Assembly (NCBI GenBank): GCA_900230115.1
Contig: LT907983.1
Location: 3,115,001 to 3,179,000 of the forward strand
Length of the DNA stretch: 64,000 bases
Direction of reading: 5' to 3'
DNA from: Spirosomataceae bacterium TFI 002
GTDB taxonomy: Bacteria; Bacteroidota; Bacteroidia; Cytophagales; Spirosomataceae
Below, piece by piece: positions 29,801 through 36,846 of this stretch. Made by a program: the position numbers and the translations under genes. The stretch's first letter is position 1. Every line of letters starts with the position of its first letter. The notes below the pieces were generated by a model that had not been told where the DNA came from, did no database searches, and saw only the letters and a list, made by a program, of their open reading frames with translations.

Positions 29801-30807
29801 TCGAAAAAGTTTAGTTTGGGGGTGATTTTTAGCAAACCCCGGTAAGTCTGTATCCATATATTACCACCTCGGTCACTGACCAATTGCAATAAGTCAACAA
29901 TTCCGGAAACATGGTTGTATACAGCAGATTTATAGCTTGTTAAGGTATTCTTTTGGTTGTTGAAAAAAAGCAATTCTCTTTCTCCTCCAGAAAGCCAAAT
30001 GTCCCCGTTCTCTTGTACTAAAATGCTTCTTATAAGATTTGCAGAAATCTTATCTAAGTGTTCATTAACCTTTGAGGGAATTAGTCCATCTCGCCCGATT
30101 TCAAAAACTAGATTATTGCATACCCAATACATTTGCTCATTCGATCTAGCAATGAAGCTGAAAAATACAAGGTCGGCTGTTGAGAAACTTTTCTTTTCCT
30201 TGGTTGAGGGATTGAAGTAGGTTACTGATTTTTTATCTATGTTATTATAATAGATATTTCCTTTGCTGTCAACCTCATAATCAAATTTCAAATCTAACTT
30301 GTTGGCACTAAAGTCTTCAAATTCATGGATGAAAACATAGTCATTTCCAGTGAACCTATAAAGACGAGCCTTGTGATGGTTCAAATTGGATGTCGTGACG
30401 TAGATATTACCTTTTGAATCACTATTTAAACCTTGATAATCAACCTTGAAATTTTGAACGTTTATCTTATCGAGTGAAAATCTACTCGTAACTCCTGTGA
30501 CTGTATTTAGTATGTTTAAGTAACGATCTTTAATTAAGTATGCTTGGTTTTCAAAAAGCACCAGCTTGGACTCTTTGTCCAATTTGCCAAAGATTGAATT
30601 CGCTGTTTGTTGATCTCCTAAAAACTTATTGCCGTCGAATCTATAAAGGCCGTTGAGATTAAACCATATGAAGCCCTTTTTGTCAATATTTAAATCTCTA
30701 ATATCAGTGGTTGGTAATCCGTCTTCCGAAGAGTAGAATCGAAAGTCGAATCCTTGAGAATATACATGTGAAATGGAAAGGAGAAGGAAAATAATTACTT
30801 TTCTCAA
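26863..30807 (-). CDS. Hybrid two-component system regulator (one-protein sensor, kinase and AraC-type activator)
   Basis: A 1314-residue inner membrane regulator. A signal peptide (IIFLLLSISHVYSQG) is followed by a periplasmic beta-propeller of Reg_prop repeats (SEDGLPTTDIRDL, WLATDEGLVKYD, TTKDGLCSNF), a Y_Y_Y domain (YRYMLEGFDNSWSEP) and one membrane helix near residue 760. Then come a histidine kinase (NITHEFRTPL, His817; NLVGNAFKF; DTGTGI; GSGVGLAHTQ), a receiver domain (phospho-acceptor Asp1116 in ISDVMMPIKDG) and an AraC HTH at the C-terminus (ISEIAFEVGFSDAAYFTKTFK). All parts needed for signalling look intact. Such proteins usually sense glycan fragments and activate nearby susCD loci; the 6.1-22.5 kb region is a candidate target, by position only. 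Confidence 0.95.
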   Translation of the reverse strand: MRKVIIFLLLSISHVYSQGFDFRFYSSEDGLPTTDIRDLNIDKKGFIWFNLNGLYRFDGNKFLGDQQTANSIFGKLDKESKLVLFENQAYLIKDRYLNILNTVTGVTSRFSLDKINVQNFKVDYQGLNSDSKGNIYVTTSNLNHHKARLYRFTGNDYVFIHEFEDFSANKLDLKFDYEVDSKGNIYYNNIDKKSVTYFNPSTKEKKSFSTADLVFFSFIARSNEQMYWVCNNLVFEIGRDGLIPSKVNEHLDKISANLIRSILVQENGDIWLSGGERELLFFNNQKNTLTSYKSAVYNHVSGIVDLLQLVSDRGGNIWIQTYRGLLKITPKLNFFDSYFKDQKPICNGDCSFRGFTEDPEGNIYAGFYNNIATISPTGETNNTLTPNLVRSHFDILYSNNQMLLENADILDLKTKRAHNIFKTSIHSSDLGIYTSDTKGNIWYANVRDFYQVDVKNKKLDKQWVYSGDDFKIEDIKYDKTRNLVWIATGTSLFKYSVSTKRVEEVNPQLFRNNKLNIKSLELDRGEILWLATDEGLVKYDLLKGTYKIYTTKDGLCSNFTIGILSEADSCLWISTNNGLTRFSKSNERFINFFEEEGIAKNEFNRRSFYKAKNGKMFFGGVKGVTSFFPKEVMEKYQTSQKLKTVNLASYSYYDSHKDSTFSNYFVSDVQSFEMESYFNNYTFTFSTLDFREENSLRYRYMLEGFDNSWSEPQKNASITFNSLPAGNYTLRIKAIDINNRALSSDLILSIKIYPPWYWSWWAILIYIAIGLLLLAYLFKYFKKNLENKQATVLKLKEAEQAKVLENFKSRFFTNITHEFRTPLTVILGMADNLKANLRSEDQHTLSLLEANSQKLLLFVNQLLDLSKLENASYEIALIQGDIVKHSKEVLESFAYHLANSSKKRFAFESSSNELIMDFDRDIIQKALINLVGNAFKFTQEGDEITVKLKQKENFLLITISDTGTGINTDKIPFIFDRFYQAGKNENVRPSRVGSGVGLAHTQELITLLNGTIEVKSSIGKGTSFIIKLPIQNNASFVKKGFISPQIKPAQEIAKSTFEVFEEDSQKKNLLIVEDDADLAQYLTSILNPIYNIQVARNGQEGVNLALANIPDLIISDVMMPIKDGFELCDELKNNILTSHIPLTLLTAKSSSASRLEGLRYGANAYLSKPFVKEELLLVQQNLLNLRTENKEKYNNETIVIENEVDQKFLKDLKEVVSENLANDSFGQKELGEKIGMSHSQLYRKLNGLLDTTPGNYIKTERLKLAANLLQTTSKNISEIAFEVGFSDAAYFTKTFKQEYKKSPSAFRKLAQSNE

Positions 30808-30832
30808 AATAGTAGTATTCGGAATTAGGCTG

Positions 30833-30840
30833 CAAATCTA
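30833..30840 (-). promoter_or_regulatory. -7 promoter box of the hybrid regulator gene
   Basis: TAGATTTG on the minus strand matches TAnnTTTG and would start transcription about 20 bases before the start codon at 30807. The -33 element is not at the usual spacing. Confidence 0.4.
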
Positions 30841-31045
30841 GCCTATATTGACAAAGTCTTGTTTTTTTTAAACCCTAAGTTGAAGGTGAGCTAAAAAATT
30901 GACCGCTCAATCAAAAAATAAATTAATCAATTTGAGTTTTTGCCCTTAATTTGGATTGCTTTCATGATTAATTTTTAATGAGGTAAGGCTTTTTGACAGC
31001 GGAGCCTTTGGTAAAAACTTAAAGCCAAAATATCTTGGAAGAATA

Positions 31046-31076
31046 TTGCTATTATTATGCAAGCATACTATTTTTG
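31046..31076 (+). promoter_or_regulatory. Promoter of the CCG-domain gene
   Basis: TTG (31046-31048), a 20-base spacer and TATTTTTG (31069-31076) match both halves of the Bacteroidota promoter consensus. The predicted start near 31083 leaves a short leader of about 13 bases. Confidence 0.6.
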
Positions 31077-31095
31077 AGAAAGGATAAATTCAAGC

Positions 31096-31884
31096 ATGAC
31101 AGAAACTTACCAAGTACCAACAATGGCCGAAATGGCTGCAAAAGGAGAGCAACCAGAAATTCTTTTTTGGGTTGGCTGTGCCGGATCATTTGATGATAGG
31201 TATAAAAAAGTGACCATTGCGTTTGTGAAAATTCTCAATAAACTGAAAATCAACTTTGCGGTTCTTGGTACTGAGGAAGCTTGTACAGGCGATCCTGCAC
31301 GTAGAGCAGGGAACGAATTTACTTTTCAAATGCTCGCACAGCAGAACATACAAGTATTGAATGGTTACGGTGTTCAAAAAATTGTCACTGCTTGTCCGCA
31401 TTGTTTCAATACACTTAAAAATGAATACCCGGAGTTAGGTGGAGAGTACGAGGTTATTCATCACTCCCAGTTTCTACAGCAGTTGATAAATGATGGTCGC
31501 CTTTCGGTAGGGGGAGGGAGTTTCAAAGGACAGAAGATAACTTTTCACGATTCTTGTTACTTGGGTAGAGCTAATGATGTATACGAAGCTCCGCGTGATG
31601 TTATCAAAGCCTTGGATGCTGAACTCATAGAAATGAAGCGATGCAAAACCAAAGGTTTGTGTTGTGGTGCTGGAGGTGCACAAATGTTCAAAGAACCTGA
31701 GGCTGGGAAAAAAGATATCAATATAGAAAGGATTGAAGAAGCTTTAGATACTGGTGCTCAAACCATTGCAGTTGGTTGTCCATTTTGTATGACAATGATG
31801 AGCGACGGCGTAAAAAATAAAGAGAGAGAACACGAGGTTAAAATCTATGATTTGGCAGAACTTTTGCTAAAAGATTTAGAGTGA
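31096..31884 (+). CDS. CCG-domain Fe-S protein (heterodisulfide reductase B/LutA-like)
   Basis: A 262-residue protein with two cysteine-rich CCG regions: FWVGCAGSFD with ACTGDPARR, TACPHCFNTLKNEYP and HDSCYLGRANDVYE, and later GLCCGAGGAQMF with VGCPFCMTMM. These motifs bind Fe-S clusters in electron-transfer proteins related to HdrB, GlpC and LutA. In many Bacteroidota a homologous gene follows a 4Fe-4S ferredoxin-domain partner; here it has its own promoter and no partner in the window. It may pass electrons between a dehydrogenase and quinone; substrate unknown. Confidence 0.82.
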   Translation: MTETYQVPTMAEMAAKGEQPEILFWVGCAGSFDDRYKKVTIAFVKILNKLKINFAVLGTEEACTGDPARRAGNEFTFQMLAQQNIQVLNGYGVQKIVTACPHCFNTLKNEYPELGGEYEVIHHSQFLQQLINDGRLSVGGGSFKGQKITFHDSCYLGRANDVYEAPRDVIKALDAELIEMKRCKTKGLCCGAGGAQMFKEPEAGKKDINIERIEEALDTGAQTIAVGCPFCMTMMSDGVKNKEREHEVKIYDLAELLLKDLE

Positions 31885-31977
31885 TTTTTTAAGTCCCGCT
31901 TACAACTTTTTTGGTAATTTAGTGTTCTTATATTTAGGAATTCGACCTGAGAGAGTAAATCTTAAACCACAGAACCT

Positions 31978-32475
31978 ATGTTCATCGATTTTGAAAAAAT
32001 GCCGATCAATTCAAGAATTTGGATTTATCAAGCAGACCGTAAACTCACGGCAAATGAGTCAAATAAAGCGTCCTACTTCATCAAAAGTGAGATTGAAGGC
32101 TGGGGAGCACATGGCACACCTTTGAGTGCTTCTTTCAAGATTGAATATGACCGATTTGTTGTTATTGCATTGGACGAAAATGTAGCTCAAGCGAGCGGCT
32201 GTTCCATTGATGCTTCTACACATTGGTTAAAGCAATTGGGAGAAGAGTATGGCATCAATTTCTTTGATCGTTCTCTTGCATATTTTGAAAACAAAGAGAT
32301 TAAGACTGTTTCAGTATTTCAACTCAAAAAGGCTGTAGAAGAAGGTGTTCTTAAAAGCGATACCATTGTTTTCAATAATACAGCTACAAAATACACTGAC
32401 CTTATCAATAAATGGAAAGTACGTGCTGATAGCTTTGCTTATACCAGTAAGTTCTTTAAAGCAATTGCAGTGTAG
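31978..32475 (+). CDS. Conserved Bacteroidota protein of unknown function (often labelled ABC transporter ATPase)
   Basis: A 165-residue soluble protein (MFIDFEKMPINSRIWIYQ..., then ASGCSIDASTHWLKQL). From memory, homologues in Bacteroidota genomes carry the label ABC transporter ATPase, but no Walker A loop, signature motif or Walker B is visible, so the label is not supported. The conserved DExVAxASGCSIDAS segment (about residues 64-78) looks like a possible active or binding site. It is convergent with prfB and shares its terminator. Function unknown. Confidence 0.75.
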   Translation: MFIDFEKMPINSRIWIYQADRKLTANESNKASYFIKSEIEGWGAHGTPLSASFKIEYDRFVVIALDENVAQASGCSIDASTHWLKQLGEEYGINFFDRSLAYFENKEIKTVSVFQLKKAVEEGVLKSDTIVFNNTATKYTDLINKWKVRADSFAYTSKFFKAIAV

Positions 32476-32502
32476 CGGAAATCTAAAAGAGATAGATAAT
32501 AT

Positions 32503-32543
32503 AAAAAAGGAGGATGTTGAATTTCAATATCCTCCTTTTTTTG
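32503..32543. terminator. Bidirectional terminator between the 165-aa gene and prfB
   Basis: AAAAAAGGAGGAT and ATCCTCCTTTTTTT form a long stem around a short AT-rich loop, with T runs on both strands. It serves both convergent genes and ends one base from the prfB stop codon. Confidence 0.85.
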
Positions 32544-32544
32544 C

Positions 32545-33622
32545 TTAGTCCATCATCAAGTAAGCCTTGATGAAGTCATTGAGTTCGCCATCCATTACAC
32601 CTTGTACATCACTTGTCTCGTGTCCTGTACGGGCATCTTTTACCAATTTGTATGGGTGGAAAACGTAGTTACGGATTTGAGAACCCCACTCGATATTCTT
32701 TTTGGAAGCTTCTATGTCGCTTCTTGCTTCATTTCGCTTGTCAACCTCTATTTGATAAAGCTTTGACCTCAGCATGTTCATCGCATGCTCTTTATTGGCA
32801 AGCTGACTTCTTTCTATAGAACATACAATCACAATTCCAGATGGCTTGTGTGTAAGTTGTACCTTGGTTTCTACCTTGTTTACATTTTGTCCACCTGCAC
32901 CACCTGAGCGAGATGTTTGGAATTCAATATCCCCAGGAGAAATCTCAATTTCAATCGTATTGTCTACCAAAGGGTAGGCGTACACCGAAGCAAATGACGT
33001 ATGACGTTTCTTATTCGCATCGAAAGGCGAAATTCGAACCAGTCTATGTACTCCATTTTCCGACTTTAGGTAGCCATAAGCCATCTCGCCTTCTATTTTC
33101 ATAGAAGCGGATTTTATACCAGCCCCGTCACCATCCGTCCAGTCTATTTGAGTAACTGAGTATCCGTTTTTCTGAGCCCACATGAGGTACATGCGGTAAA
33201 GCATACTTGCCCAGTCTTGACTCTCCGTACCGCCGGCACCAGAGTTTATTTCTATTATTGCGGAGAATTGATCCTCTTCGCCTGAGAGCATTTTCTTTAG
33301 CTCAAGCTTCTCAATTATTTCAAGGGTTTTCGCAGCTTCTTTGTCGATTTCTTCGTCTTCTACTTCTCCCATTTCATGGAACTCATAGAGCGTCTCAAGG
33401 TCTTCGATAGAGGTTTCTGCTTCCTCATAGGATGCTGTCCAGCCTTTGAGCGTCTGGATCTCTTTCATTACTCGCTGAGCAAGTTCACTATCCTCCCAAA
33501 ATTCGGGCTGAGCCTGTTGGCCCTGAAAATCTTCTAGTTTACCTTTTCTACTTTCGTAGTCAAAGATAACCCCGTAGGGCGTTTACACGGTTTCTTAAAT
33601 CTTTTAAAGCGTCGCTAGTCAT
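32545..33622 (-). CDS. prfB: Peptide chain release factor 2, with programmed +1 frameshift
   Basis: RF2 reads UGA and UAA stop codons and releases the finished chain. Translation starts at 33622 ([11 protein letters not shown]...), runs 20 codons to an in-frame TGA at 33562-33560 in the context CTT TGA C, and continues in the +1 frame from GAC at 33561. A CGGGG stretch just upstream can act as the internal Shine-Dalgarno-like stimulator. The joined protein has 358 residues, a normal RF2 length. It carries the SPF tripeptide of stop recognition ([10 protein letters not shown]) and the GGQ motif (residues 243-245, [11 protein letters not shown]). RF2 levels thus control their own synthesis, as in E. 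coli. Confidence 0.95.
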
Positions 33623-33658
33623 TAATTCTAAATTTTAATTCTTTTTCCTTTCGGGCTG

Positions 33659-33666
33659 CAAAAATA
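33659..33666 (-). promoter_or_regulatory. -7 promoter box of prfB
   Basis: TATTTTTG on the minus strand matches TAnnTTTG and lies 37 bases before the prfB start. No -33 box is evident. Confidence 0.45.
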
Positions 33667-33942
33667 CGGAAAATTTAGCGAGTAGCGAAAAGCATCGTCA
33701 TTCCATTTATTGGAATGGATACATGGTCTTAGTTTAATACTGTCTGACTTTGGAATTAAGATTTTCGCATTTTGATCTTTTCTCTAGTCTGCTTTTGCTA
33801 AACCTATTTAATTTACTTTAAGAATGGGCATATCCTTGCCATGATTTAATCTTTCGATATGATTAAAAACAGCATTCTTTCTGAGCTTGCTTAGATTCTA
33901 AATCAATAGACTTGATTAGATTTACATAAAAAGAAATAGATC
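33667..33942. other. Intergenic region between divergent prfB and a 134-aa gene
   Basis: No gene is visible. It contains one inverted repeat, CATTCCA-TTTAT-TGGAATG (33699-33717), a possible operator or small hairpin. The rest is AT-rich without clear signals. Confidence 0.5.
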
Positions 33943-34347
33943 ATGACACCTTCAAATGAAACAATGTTGAGCTTTTACCAGCAACTAGGACGAATATTTT
34001 ATGGAATTGCTGATGCTGACGGTGCTGTAAGGTTAGACGAAATAAAGAAACTCGATTCTATTGTTAAAGAATATTGGTTGCCTTTGGAAAGTACTTTTGA
34101 TGAATTTGATACGGACTCTGCTTATCAGATTGAAATAGTTTTTAGTTGGCTACATGAAAATGATTGGCATGAGGGAAATACGCTCAAAGAGTTTGGCGAA
34201 TATATGCAAGAGCATCCTAAACTTTTCACTGAAAAGAACAGACAGCTAATTTATGATACTGCAGAGAATATTGCTGAATCATTTCACGGGTTTAACAAAA
34301 AAGAAACCACCTATTTACATCATTTGAGTGAGATGTTGAAGTATTAA
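33943..34347 (+). CDS. TerB-like small helical protein, function unknown
   Basis: A 134-residue, acidic, probably all-helical soluble protein (LGRIFYGIADADGAVRLDEI...). The ADADGxVxxxEI segment at residues 24-35 resembles the acidic loop of TerB-like (tellurite-resistance type) proteins, which bind metal in some members. No other ter gene is nearby. The gene stands alone between prfB and the tRNA region. The family call is a weak resemblance only. Confidence 0.55.
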   Translation: MTPSNETMLSFYQQLGRIFYGIADADGAVRLDEIKKLDSIVKEYWLPLESTFDEFDTDSAYQIEIVFSWLHENDWHEGNTLKEFGEYMQEHPKLFTEKNRQLIYDTAENIAESFHGFNKKETTYLHHLSEMLKY

Positions 34348-34560
34348 AGACTTTTACAGCGGTCTAAATATTCAAATTATTGAAGGTTTACTTGAAAATG
34401 GAGTTGGAAAGTGTTTATGACTTAACTTTAATTCTTTGTGCCTTCATTTTTTTTGAGGTGGTGATAAATACTGTGTGTGCCGGTGATGAAGTCGAATCTA
34501 CGTCTTTTCATAAATTAGCACAACAAGCACAAAAAAAAGATCTTTCGATCTCCTTTAGTT

Positions 34561-34670
34561 ACGGAAGTAGGGTCTGACCGCCGACCGCTCACACCTACGT
34601 TCTTTGAGTTTTGAACCCAATTGGTCGTAAAAAAAGAAAGGAGAAAACCTTGCGATTCTCTCCTTTTGTA
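34561..34670 (-). pseudogene. Degenerate 3'-half copy of tRNA-fMet with terminator, unit 1
   Basis: On the minus strand this 110-base unit holds the anticodon arm (GGGTTCAAAACTCAAAG), the T-stem and acceptor 3' strand of the neighbouring initiator tRNA, plus its terminator. The 5' half (acceptor 5' strand, D arm) is missing. The seven-base T loop is replaced by about 22 bases rich in G and C. It differs from unit 2 at nine positions by my count. It cannot make a working tRNA. Confidence 0.75.
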
Positions 34671-34780
34671 GCGGGAGTAGGATCGGGACGCCGACCGCTC
34701 GCACCTACGTCCTTTGAGTTATGAACCTAATTGGTCGTAAAAAAAGAAAGGAGAAAATCTTGCGATTCTCTCCTTTTGTA
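34671..34780 (-). pseudogene. Degenerate 3'-half copy of tRNA-fMet with terminator, unit 2
   Basis: A second 110-base unit in direct tandem, abutting the 3' end of the intact tRNA. It repeats the anticodon arm with CAT (TAGGTTCATAACTC), the T arm with the same 22-base loop insertion, and the acceptor 3' strand. The terminator just downstream of the intact tRNA forms its first part as read from the tRNA. The start of unit 1 is preceded by a further decayed terminator tail (about 34530-34560). Confidence 0.75.
34738..34777 (-). terminator. Terminator of tRNA-fMet
   Basis: On the minus strand AAAAGGAGA and TCTCCTTT pair around GAATCGCAAGATT-type sequence and lead into a T-rich tail. The same hairpin is repeated 110 bases further on, in the pseudo-tRNA copy. 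Confidence 0.75.
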
Positions 34781-34851
34781 GCGGGAGTAGGACTCGAACC
34801 TACGACCTTTGGGTTATGAGCCCAACGAGCTGCCAACTGCTCCATCCCGCG
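34779..34851 (-). tRNA. Initiator tRNA-fMet (CAT)
   Basis: A 73-base cloverleaf with anticodon CAT at 34816-34818. Initiator features are clear: three G-C pairs beside the anticodon loop (GGG-CTCATAA-CCC) and a non-pairing 1:72 position (C opposite T). The T arm is GTAGG-TTCGAGT-CCTAC and the D arm GAGCAGTTGGCAGCTC. CCA is not encoded. It has a full consensus promoter upstream and a terminator downstream. Confidence 0.95.
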
Positions 34852-34862
34852 ATATGGGATTG

Positions 34863-34894
34863 CAAAAGTAGGAGTTTTTTTTGCAATAGCAAAA
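34863..34894 (-). promoter_or_regulatory. Promoter of tRNA-fMet
   Basis: On the minus strand a TTTTG (34894-34890), a 19-base spacer and TACTTTTG (34870-34863) match the Bacteroidota consensus closely. Transcription would begin a few bases before the tRNA 5' end at 34851. Confidence 0.75.
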
Positions 34895-34968
34895 CATGCA
34901 GTAATAATATTTATAAAATAATGCGGTCGATATACTTTAGCTATTTATTAGGATCAAGTTTTTAGCTT

Positions 34969-34976
34969 TATCTTTG
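34969..34976 (+). promoter_or_regulatory. -7 promoter box overlapping the era start
   Basis: TATCTTTG ends only four bases before the era ATG at 34981, so transcription would start at or next to the start codon. The -33 box is not recognisable. Confidence 0.45.
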
Positions 34977-34980
34977 CAAC

Positions 34981-35871
34981 ATGCAAGACAATCACAAAGC
35001 TGGTTTTATAAGTATTGTAGGTAAGCCAAATGTGGGGAAATCCACGCTCATGAATGAGTTGGTAGGTGAAAAACTATCTATAATCACTTCCAAGGCACAA
35101 ACAACCCGACACCGAATCATGGGTATAGTGAACGGTGAAATGGAAAATCAAGAGTTTCAAATTGTATATAGTGACACTCCTGGGATTATAAAACCTCAGT
35201 ACGAACTCCATAATAGCATGATGGAATTTGTTCATGGCTCGCTAGAAGATGCAGATGTGGTACTTTTTGTTACCGATATTTTTGAGAAATACGATGAAGA
35301 AGACGTAATTCAAAAGCTCGGAAAAAGTGAAGCACCAGTCATCCTGATTATCAATAAGATTGATTTAGCTACTCAGGAGCAGATAGATGAGAAAATTGCA
35401 CACTGGAACACCATTCTAAATGCAAGAGAAGTATTGACTGTTTCTGCATTGCACGGAAAAGGCGTTTTGGAAGTATTGGTTAATATTATTCAGTTACTTC
35501 CTGTGCATCCACCATACTTTCCCAAAGATGAGCTTACAGATAAGCCTGAGCGATTCTTTGCAGCTGAGATCATCAGAGAAAAAATTCTTGAGAATTATAA
35601 AAAAGAGATTCCGTATGCTTGCGAAGTCGTGATAACGGAATTTAAAGAAGAAGAGAAGATTATTCATATCTATGCTGAGATTTATGTAGAACGAGCTACT
35701 CAGAGAGCAATTTTGCTAGGTCACAAGGGAGAAAGAATAAAGAAAGTAGGAACTGATGGCCGAATTAAAATGGAAGAGTTTTTCGGCAAAAAAGTTTTTT
35801 TACAAACCTATATCAAAGTAGAACCAGACTGGAGGCTTAAAAAAGACAAACTGAAAAAGTTTGGGTATTAA
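34981..35871 (+). CDS. era: GTPase Era
   Basis: A ribosome-associated GTPase needed for 16S rRNA maturation and small-subunit assembly. The GTPase domain shows G1 GKPNVGKST, G3 DTPG and G4 NKID, and the C-terminal KH domain contains GHKGERIKKVGTDGR, which binds the 3' end of 16S rRNA. The 296 residues are typical. The start ATG lies just past a TATCTTTG box. The next gene follows after 3 bases, and der lies one gene further on. Confidence 0.96.
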   Translation: MQDNHKAGFISIVGKPNVGKSTLMNELVGEKLSIITSKAQTTRHRIMGIVNGEMENQEFQIVYSDTPGIIKPQYELHNSMMEFVHGSLEDADVVLFVTDIFEKYDEEDVIQKLGKSEAPVILIINKIDLATQEQIDEKIAHWNTILNAREVLTVSALHGKGVLEVLVNIIQLLPVHPPYFPKDELTDKPERFFAAEIIREKILENYKKEIPYACEVVITEFKEEEKIIHIYAEIYVERATQRAILLGHKGERIKKVGTDGRIKMEEFFGKKVFLQTYIKVEPDWRLKKDKLKKFGY

Positions 35872-35874
35872 ACC

Positions 35875-36768
35875 ATGATTTACCTCATCCTTAGCATTTG
35901 TTGTTCGGCTTTGCTTTTGGTTAATTTTCGTGTATTTCCACGATTTGAGATTAATACCTATCAAGCCATTGCCTTCAATTATACGGTATGTTTCGCAACT
36001 GGAATGGCATTAATGCCAGCTGGGCAATCTTTTCAATTAGATTTTGGGCAAAACTGGACTTGGTACTGTCTGTTATTGGGAGTTGGTTTTGTTGTAACAT
36101 TTATATTGAGCGGTCAATCAACTCAAAAAATGGGCATCACAGTAACTTCACTTGCCAATAATGTGTCACTGGTGATTCCGGTCTTGGTGAGTTTGTTTTT
36201 GCTCAATACACAAGGAAAGGTATTCGATTGGCTTAATTACTTAGGTTTGATTTTGGCAATCATTGCGGTGGCTTTGAGTGCAATAAAGAAAGAAAAAGCT
36301 GCGAAGGACAAGTCTGCAATTTATCTGCCTATTGCAGTTTTTATAATGTATGGGCTTACAAATGCAGCAATTAACTACCTCAATATTAATTTTATTCCCA
36401 ATCCAGAACTTACTATTCCAGTTACTTTGGTAATGGTTTTTGGGGCAATGATTACAGGGTATTTGCTCGCAATAGTTAGGTATTTCAAGAATAAAGAGAA
36501 GATAGAGGTTAAAAATCTCCTTGCAAGTATTTCGCTTGGAGTACCCAACTTCCTTTCTTTCTATTGGATAATTTTGGCTTTGACCTCGTTTGGGAATAGT
36601 GGAGCGTATGTTTATCCACTTTATAATGTGGGTGTTATACTACTTTCGAGCTTTATTGCTTGGCTCATTTTTAAGGAAAAGCTTAATAACTTGAACAAAG
36701 CAGGATTGGTTTTTGCCATTTTGGCAATTGTTTTAATCTCATACCAAGAATTGTTTTTGCTATTTTAA
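35875..36768 (+). CDS. EamA/DMT-type membrane transporter
   Basis: A 297-residue inner membrane protein with about ten hydrophobic segments arranged as two halves, as in drug/metabolite transporters (EamA). The first half includes ITVTSLANNVSLVIPVLVSL and the second SGAYVYPLYNVGVILLSSF. It probably exports or imports small metabolites; the substrate is unknown. It starts 3 bases after era, so the two are likely co-transcribed. Confidence 0.85.
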   Translation: MIYLILSICCSALLLVNFRVFPRFEINTYQAIAFNYTVCFATGMALMPAGQSFQLDFGQNWTWYCLLLGVGFVVTFILSGQSTQKMGITVTSLANNVSLVIPVLVSLFLLNTQGKVFDWLNYLGLILAIIAVALSAIKKEKAAKDKSAIYLPIAVFIMYGLTNAAINYLNINFIPNPELTIPVTLVMVFGAMITGYLLAIVRYFKNKEKIEVKNLLASISLGVPNFLSFYWIILALTSFGNSGAYVYPLYNVGVILLSSFIAWLIFKEKLNNLNKAGLVFAILAIVLISYQELFLLF

Positions 36769-36799
36769 GGTTTATTCAAAAGGCTGGAGTTAAAATACT

Positions 36800-36807
36800 T
36801 ATCTTTG
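36800..36807 (+). promoter_or_regulatory. -7 promoter box of der
   Basis: TATCTTTG matches TAnnTTTG and lies 39 bases before the der start codon. A CCCTTTTGAAAAAGGG hairpin sits in the leader just downstream. Confidence 0.45.
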
Positions 36808-36846
36808 CAGCCCTTTTGAAAAAGGGTTTAAACGTTAGAAAATATC

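Noticed and set aside
31978-32475. ABC transporter ATPase annotation
   Set aside because: No Walker A, Walker B or signature motif is visible in the 165 residues.
34380-34577. 65-codon open frame before the pseudo-tRNA units
   Set aside because: Its 3' end runs into the decayed tRNA terminator tail, it has no recognisable domain, and codon use looks random.
34530-34780. CRISPR-like array
   Set aside because: The 110-base repeats abut directly with no unique spacers and consist of tRNA and terminator sequence.
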